Shown here one piece after another: positions 11,757 to 15,135 of a DNA stretch of 15,135 nt. The stretch comes from an uncultured Oscillospiraceae bacterium. GTDB lineage: Bacteria; Bacillota; Clostridia; Oscillospirales; Acutalibacteraceae. Location: the NCBI GenBank assembly GCA_900550095.1, contig URRG01000015.1, positions 1 to 15,135 on the forward strand, given 5' to 3'. Below the pieces are notes generated by a model. That model was given only the letters and a program-made list of their open reading frames with translations. It had not been told where the DNA came from and did not search any database. The translations under genes and the position numbers were made by a program. How positions within the stretch are numbered: position 1 is the first letter of the stretch; each line of letters opens with the position of its first letter.

Positions 11757-13016
11757 ATGGCAACATTACAGATCCGGGGCCCTGTGCGCCTTTCCGGCGA
11801 ACTGACGATCCACGGGGCCAAAAACAGCACTCTGCCTTTGATGGCGGCAACGTTGCTCTGTCAGGGCCCCAGCGTGCTACATAACTGCCCCAAGCTTTCC
11901 GACGTGGATGTTTCCGTCAGAATCCTGCGGGGCCTTGGCTGCAGGGTGAAGCGGGAGGGGGCCTCCGTTTGGATCGATCCCGAGCCGGCGGACGGCTTTG
12001 AAATTCCGGATACTCTTATGCGGGAGATGCGGTCCTCTATCGTATTTCTTGGGGCGATCCTTGCCAAGATGGGGAAGGCTGTGCTCTCTTTCCCCGGGGG
12101 CTGCGAACTGGGTCCCCGGCCTATCGATCTGCATCTGAGCGCCCTGCGGAAGCTGGGCGCGGATATCTGTGAGGACTATGGCTGTTTGACCTGCACAGTC
12201 GCAGGGAGGCTCAGGGGAGCGCCCATCAGCCTGACCTTCCCCAGTGTAGGGGCCACGGAGAACATCCTGCTGGCTGCTGCTACGGCCGAGGGGCTTACGG
12301 TGATTACCAACGCGGCGCGGGAGCCTGAAATCTGTGATTTAGCGGATTTTCTCAACAGCTGCGGCGCCAAGATCCACGGAGCCGGAGAAAGTACGATCAT
12401 CATAGAGGGTGTGGATTCCCTCTCCGGATGCGACCATAAGGTGATACCTGATCGTATCGTTGCGGCTACGTATTTATGTGCAGCCGCAATTACGGGCGGC
12501 AGTATCCTTCTGCACGGAGTGGAGCCGTCCCATCTTACGCCGATGATCCCGGTCTTTGAGGAATGCGGCTGCGTTCTGGAAACGGATCGGGATATGATAT
12601 GGCTGAAGGCTCCCCGGCGGCTTTCCCGTGTGACGAGCATACGCACCATGCCGTATCCCGGTTTTCCCACAGACGCCCAGCCGCCTGTGATGGCGATGCT
12701 CGCAATGGCCTCGGGGACCAGCATGTTCGTGGAGAATATCTTTGAGAGCCGGTATAAGCATGTAGGCGAATTGCTCCGCCTGGGAGCCAATATCAAGGTT
12801 GAGGGCCGCGTGGCTGTGATCGAGGGCGTTTCCCGCCTGACGGGCGCTTCCGTAGAGGCCCCCGATCTTAGGGGAGGCGCCGCCTTGGTGGTGGCGGGTC
12901 TGGCGGCACACGGCTCTACTTCTATAACAGGCCTGCGGCATATAGACCGCGGATATGAAAGCATAGAAAATAATCTGATCCAGCTGGGAGCGGATATCCG
13001 CAGGGTATTCTCTTAA
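11757..13016 (+). CDS. murA: UDP-N-acetylglucosamine 1-carboxyvinyltransferase MurA
   Basis: MurA transfers enolpyruvate from PEP to UDP-GlcNAc in the cytoplasm, the first committed step of peptidoglycan precursor synthesis. The 419-aa protein matches family length. Key residues are present: GAKNSTLP (Lys22, Asn23), Arg92 in MREMRSS, the active-site Cys116 in PGGCELGPRPIDLH, and Asp306 in GFPTDAQPP. The intact Cys means the enzyme should be fosfomycin-sensitive, as opposed to the Asp variants. ATG 11757 gives MATLQIRGPVRLSGEL, the family start. It lies 82 bases after murG, and that spacer folds into a hairpin reaching the ribosome binding site. Its place between murG and ftsQ is where other clusters have murB or murC. 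A second paralogue may exist elsewhere, as in many Firmicutes. Confidence 0.97.
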   Translation: MATLQIRGPVRLSGELTIHGAKNSTLPLMAATLLCQGPSVLHNCPKLSDVDVSVRILRGLGCRVKREGASVWIDPEPADGFEIPDTLMREMRSSIVFLGAILAKMGKAVLSFPGGCELGPRPIDLHLSALRKLGADICEDYGCLTCTVAGRLRGAPISLTFPSVGATENILLAAATAEGLTVITNAAREPEICDLADFLNSCGAKIHGAGESTIIIEGVDSLSGCDHKVIPDRIVAATYLCAAAITGGSILLHGVEPSHLTPMIPVFEECGCVLETDRDMIWLKAPRRLSRVTSIRTMPYPGFPTDAQPPVMAMLAMASGTSMFVENIFESRYKHVGELLRLGANIKVEGRVAVIEGVSRLTGASVEAPDLRGGAALVVAGLAAHGSTSITGLRHIDRGYESIENNLIQLGADIRRVFS

Positions 13017-13100
13017 AGCCGGATAGTGGATGTGAGGGTCCGGGTCTCTGCCCCGGCCTATGAGCGATAAGACGTGTTAACAAAGAAAGGATGTGCCGCG

Positions 13101-14120
13101 ATGCGCCAGCAGGTCCCAAACCAGAGAAGACAGCCTCCTCCAGCGCCGCAGAGGGGGAGGCAGCCTGCCTCTGCCCGTCAGAGAGATCGTGCGGAACAGC
13201 GCAGAAGGCGCAGAAGACGCCGGAATATCGTTTTTTATACGGCCTTGTTTCTGCTGGTTATCGGTGTGGCGGTTTTATTGTGCTTTACCGTCCTCTTTAA
13301 GCTGGAGACTGTTTCCGTTTCCGGATCGTCCCGCTATAGTGCGGAGGAGATCGTCAAGGCCAGCGGATTGATAAAAGGGGAAAATCTGTTCCGTCAGGAT
13401 TTGGAAAAGGCTTCCACACGGGTGGAAGAGGCGCTTCCGTATATAGGGGAGGCGCAGGTCAGCCGCAAGCTGCCGGCGGAGATCGTCATCACGGTGTCGG
13501 AGGCGGAAATAGCCGGTGTAGTAGATTTTCAGGGGCAGAGCATCCTGCTGGACGCCGGAGGAAAGGTACTGGAAGCTGCAGGCGGAGCGCCGGAGGGATG
13601 CCCGGTATTCAGGGGCTTGAAAATCAAAGACGCTGTTCCCGGGAAGCCGCTTCAGTATGCGGACGAAGAGCAGAAGAAGACGGTGGACGCTCTTATGGAG
13701 GCGATCCGGGAAAGCGGGCTTGAACATATCACAGAATATGATGTGACGGATATTTATAATCTTTCCTTGGTATATAATAATAGAATCCGGCTGGAGCTGG
13801 GAGTTTCCACAGATCTGGTGTATAAACTCCGCTTTTTTAATGAAGGGCTTCTCCAGGCTGGGAAGCTGACGGAATCGGATACGGGCACGCTGGATCTTTC
13901 TCAGGCTTCTGAGACAAACAAGGCGTATTTCCAGGAGGAAACAATTTCTTCTTCGGAGGCTTCTTCGGGGAGCTCTTCCTCTTCTCCGGGGGAGTCCGCC
14001 GGATCTTCCTCTGAAGCTTCACAGGAAGGGAACGGTTCTTCCGGCGGCCAGGCCGGTTCCTCCGGAGGATCTGCATCTTCTGATCCTTCTCAGGCCGGTT
14101 CCGGGGGAGAAGAGGGCTGA
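13101..14120 (+). CDS. ftsQ: Cell division protein FtsQ/DivIB with polybasic head and Ser/Gly tail
   Basis: FtsQ/DivIB is a bitopic divisome scaffold that joins FtsL and DivIC. The 339-aa product starts at ATG 13101, with AAAGGA (13086-13091) 9 nt upstream; an in-frame GTG at 13074 lacks a ribosome binding site. A strongly basic, Gln/Pro/Arg-rich cytoplasmic head (1-42) ends in eight consecutive Arg (34-41). A transmembrane helix spans about 43-66. The POTRA domain covers about 67-135 (FKLETVSVSGSSRYSAEEIVKASGL start) and the DivIB beta domain continues to about 275. The last 58 residues (282-339) are almost only Ser, Gly, Ala, Glu and Pro, and would lie outside the membrane. It is preceded by an 84-base spacer with a weak hairpin (CCGGG 13040-13044 with CCCGG 13052-13056). 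Confidence 0.92.
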   Translation: MRQQVPNQRRQPPPAPQRGRQPASARQRDRAEQRRRRRRRRNIVFYTALFLLVIGVAVLLCFTVLFKLETVSVSGSSRYSAEEIVKASGLIKGENLFRQDLEKASTRVEEALPYIGEAQVSRKLPAEIVITVSEAEIAGVVDFQGQSILLDAGGKVLEAAGGAPEGCPVFRGLKIKDAVPGKPLQYADEEQKKTVDALMEAIRESGLEHITEYDVTDIYNLSLVYNNRIRLELGVSTDLVYKLRFFNEGLLQAGKLTESDTGTLDLSQASETNKAYFQEETISSSEASSGSSSSSPGESAGSSSEASQEGNGSSGGQAGSSGGSASSDPSQAGSGGEEG

Positions 14121-14127
14121 AAAGGCG

Positions 14128-14145
14128 GAAAAGCGTGAACTTTTC
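14128..14145 (+). terminator. Weak terminator-like hairpin after ftsQ
   Basis: GAAAAG (14128-14133) pairs with CTTTTC (14140-14145) around a 6-nt loop 7 bases past the ftsQ stop, followed by TTAAATTCTT. The stem is AT-rich and the T tract is poor, so termination would be inefficient at best. Confidence 0.25.
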
Positions 14146-14185
14146 TTAAATTCTTGCCATTAGACGGAATTCGAGAAAATATTGG

Positions 14186-14214
14186 TTGAAATTATAGTTT
14201 AAACGTGATAAATT
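14186..14214 (+). promoter_or_regulatory. Probable sigma-A promoter of ftsZ
   Basis: TTGAAA (14186-14191, 5 of 6) is followed 17 nt later by TAAATT (14209-14214, 4 of 6), with a TG at 14206-14207 exactly in the extended -10 position. The surroundings drop sharply in GC compared with the genes. Transcription would start near 14221, giving a leader of about 84 nt. Alternative -10 boxes (TACTAT 14217-14222) lack a partner -35. Confidence 0.55.
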
Positions 14215-14240
14215 AGTACTATATGAACAGAGATCTGCGT

Positions 14241-14279
14241 TTTGTTTCATTAGTATGAGACAAGCGGTGCATATATGCA
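14241..14279 (+). promoter_or_regulatory. ftsZ leader: 10-bp hairpin plus 12-bp palindrome
   Basis: TTTGTTTCAT (14241-14250) pairs with ATGAGACAAG (14255-14264) over all ten positions (two G-U) with loop TAGT. Four bases later TGCATATATGCA (14268-14279) is a perfect 12-bp palindrome, suitable as a protein-binding site in DNA or a short RNA stem. Both lie between the predicted transcription start and the ftsZ ribosome binding site. No T tract follows. Confidence 0.5.
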
Positions 14280-14304
14280 GTAAAAATAAGGGGGACGCAC
14301 AATA

Positions 14305-15135
14305 ATGCCTTTTGAGATTGATAACGACTTCGATAACAACAGTGTTCAAATAAAGGTAATCGGTGTGGGCGGCGGCGGCGGCAATGCTGTGGACCGCATG
14401 GTCACCATGGGAGCGAAGGGGATGGAATTCATCTCTGTGAATACGGACCGGCAGGCCCTTAATCGTTCCAAGGCGACCCAGAAGATCCAGATCGGTGAGA
14501 AGGTTACCCATGGAAAGGGCGCGGGTTCCAAGCCTGAAGTGGGTGAGAAATCCGCGGAAGAGAGCCGGGACGCTATCGCGGGCGCTATCCGGGGAAGCGA
14601 TATGGTCTTTATCACAGCCGGTATGGGCGGCGGCACGGGGACAGGCGCAGCTCCTATTGTTGCGGAGATCGCCCGGGATATGGGCATCCTCACTGTGGGG
14701 ATTGTGACGAAGCCCTTCAATTTTGAAGGAAAGCGCCGTATGGAACAGGCTGAAAAAGGTATCAAGGCTTTGAGAGAGCATGTGGATTCCCTGGTGGTTA
14801 TCCCAAACGAGCGGCTGAAATATGTGAGCGAGCAAAAAATCACCCTGCTGAACGCGTTCTCTGTGGCGGATGACGTATTGCGTCAGGGTGTGCAGAGCAT
14901 TTCCGACCTGATCAAGCTGCCCGGTCTTGTAAACCTGGATTTTGCAGACGTTACGGCCATTATGAAGGATGCGGGCTATGCGCATATGGGCGTGGGCCGG
15001 GCTTCCGGCAAGGACAAGGCGGAAACGGCCGCTCAGCTGGCGATTTCCAGCCCCCTGCTGGAAACGGCTATCAACGGAGCCAAGGGTGTTATTATCAATA
15101 TCACCTCTTCGCCGGATATCGGCTTGGATGAGATC
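14305..15135 (+). CDS. ftsZ: Cell division GTPase FtsZ, N-terminal 277 residues (3' end outside window)
   Basis: FtsZ is the tubulin-like GTPase that forms the cytokinetic ring in the cytoplasm. From ATG 14305 (ribosome binding site AAGGGGG 14288-14294, 10 nt away) the frame runs to the last base of the window without a stop. Visible are the N-terminal nucleotide-binding loop GVGGGGGNAVDRM, FISVNTDRQAL, the tubulin signature GGGTGTGAAPIVAEIA, the region TVGIVTKPFNFEGKRR, and NERLKYVSEQ leading into LLNAFSVADDVLRQGVQSISDLI. The T7 synergy-loop region is intact (GLVNLDFADVTAIMKDAG). The remaining polymerisation-domain end, linker and C-terminal peptide that binds FtsA/SepF are missing from view. 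No ftsA precedes it, as is usual in Clostridia that use SepF instead. Confidence 0.98.
   Translation, partial: MPFEIDNDFDNNSVQIKVIGVGGGGGNAVDRMVTMGAKGMEFISVNTDRQALNRSKATQKIQIGEKVTHGKGAGSKPEVGEKSAEESRDAIAGAIRGSDMVFITAGMGGGTGTGAAPIVAEIARDMGILTVGIVTKPFNFEGKRRMEQAEKGIKALREHVDSLVVIPNERLKYVSEQKITLLNAFSVADDVLRQGVQSISDLIKLPGLVNLDFADVTAIMKDAGYAHMGVGRASGKDKAETAAQLAISSPLLETAINGAKGVIINITSSPDIGLDEI

Overview
The window reads as part of the chromosome of a low-GC-lineage Gram-positive (Firmicutes) bacterium, most likely class Clostridia. A Lachnospiraceae-like organism is my best guess. The reasons are the order uvrC-rsmD-coaD-coiled-coil protein in front of a mraZ-headed division cluster, a SpoVD-type PBP carrying PASTA repeats, FtsQ/DivIB and FtsL of Gram-positive type, strong GGAGG-type ribosome binding sites, and frequent TTG starts. 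Base composition is moderately GC-rich by eye (mid-50s percent). Every convincing gene is on the + strand. I see no rRNA, tRNA, CRISPR array, insertion sequence or phage gene.

Layout. (1) 1-819: C-terminal part of uvrC, cut by the left edge. (2) 816-2425: a small operon, rsmD-coaD-coiled-coil protein. It starts from a near-consensus promoter that overlaps the uvrC stop codon, its genes are joined by ATGA overlaps, and it ends in a strong intrinsic terminator. (3) 2544-4655: the head of the dcw (division and cell wall) cluster, mraZ-rsmH-ftsL, with a sigma-A promoter followed by GTGG repeats at 10-bp phase (MraZ boxes). (4) 4811-8868: after a terminator-like hairpin come spoVD/pbp2B, an unrecognised 175-aa gene and mraY. 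(5) 8869-13016: ftsW, murG and murA, with unusually hairpin-rich spacers. (6) 13101-15135: ftsQ/divIB and the first 277 codons of ftsZ, which has its own AT-rich leader.

The genes form one pathway. MraY and MurG build lipid II, FtsW polymerises it, and the PASTA-containing transpeptidase cross-links it at the septum. FtsL and FtsQ/DivIB hold the divisome together, FtsZ is the ring, MurA makes the first committed precursor, and MraZ and RsmH are the usual heads of the cluster. The ligase genes murC, murD, murE and murF, and murB, are absent from this stretch, so the cluster is reduced.

No wholly new system is evident. The items most worth a second look are the orphan 175-aa protein between spoVD and mraY, the terminator-like hairpin inside the cluster before spoVD, the array of hairpins before ftsW, a hairpin that can cover the murA ribosome binding site, the paired structures in the ftsZ leader, and the low-complexity tails on FtsQ and FtsW.
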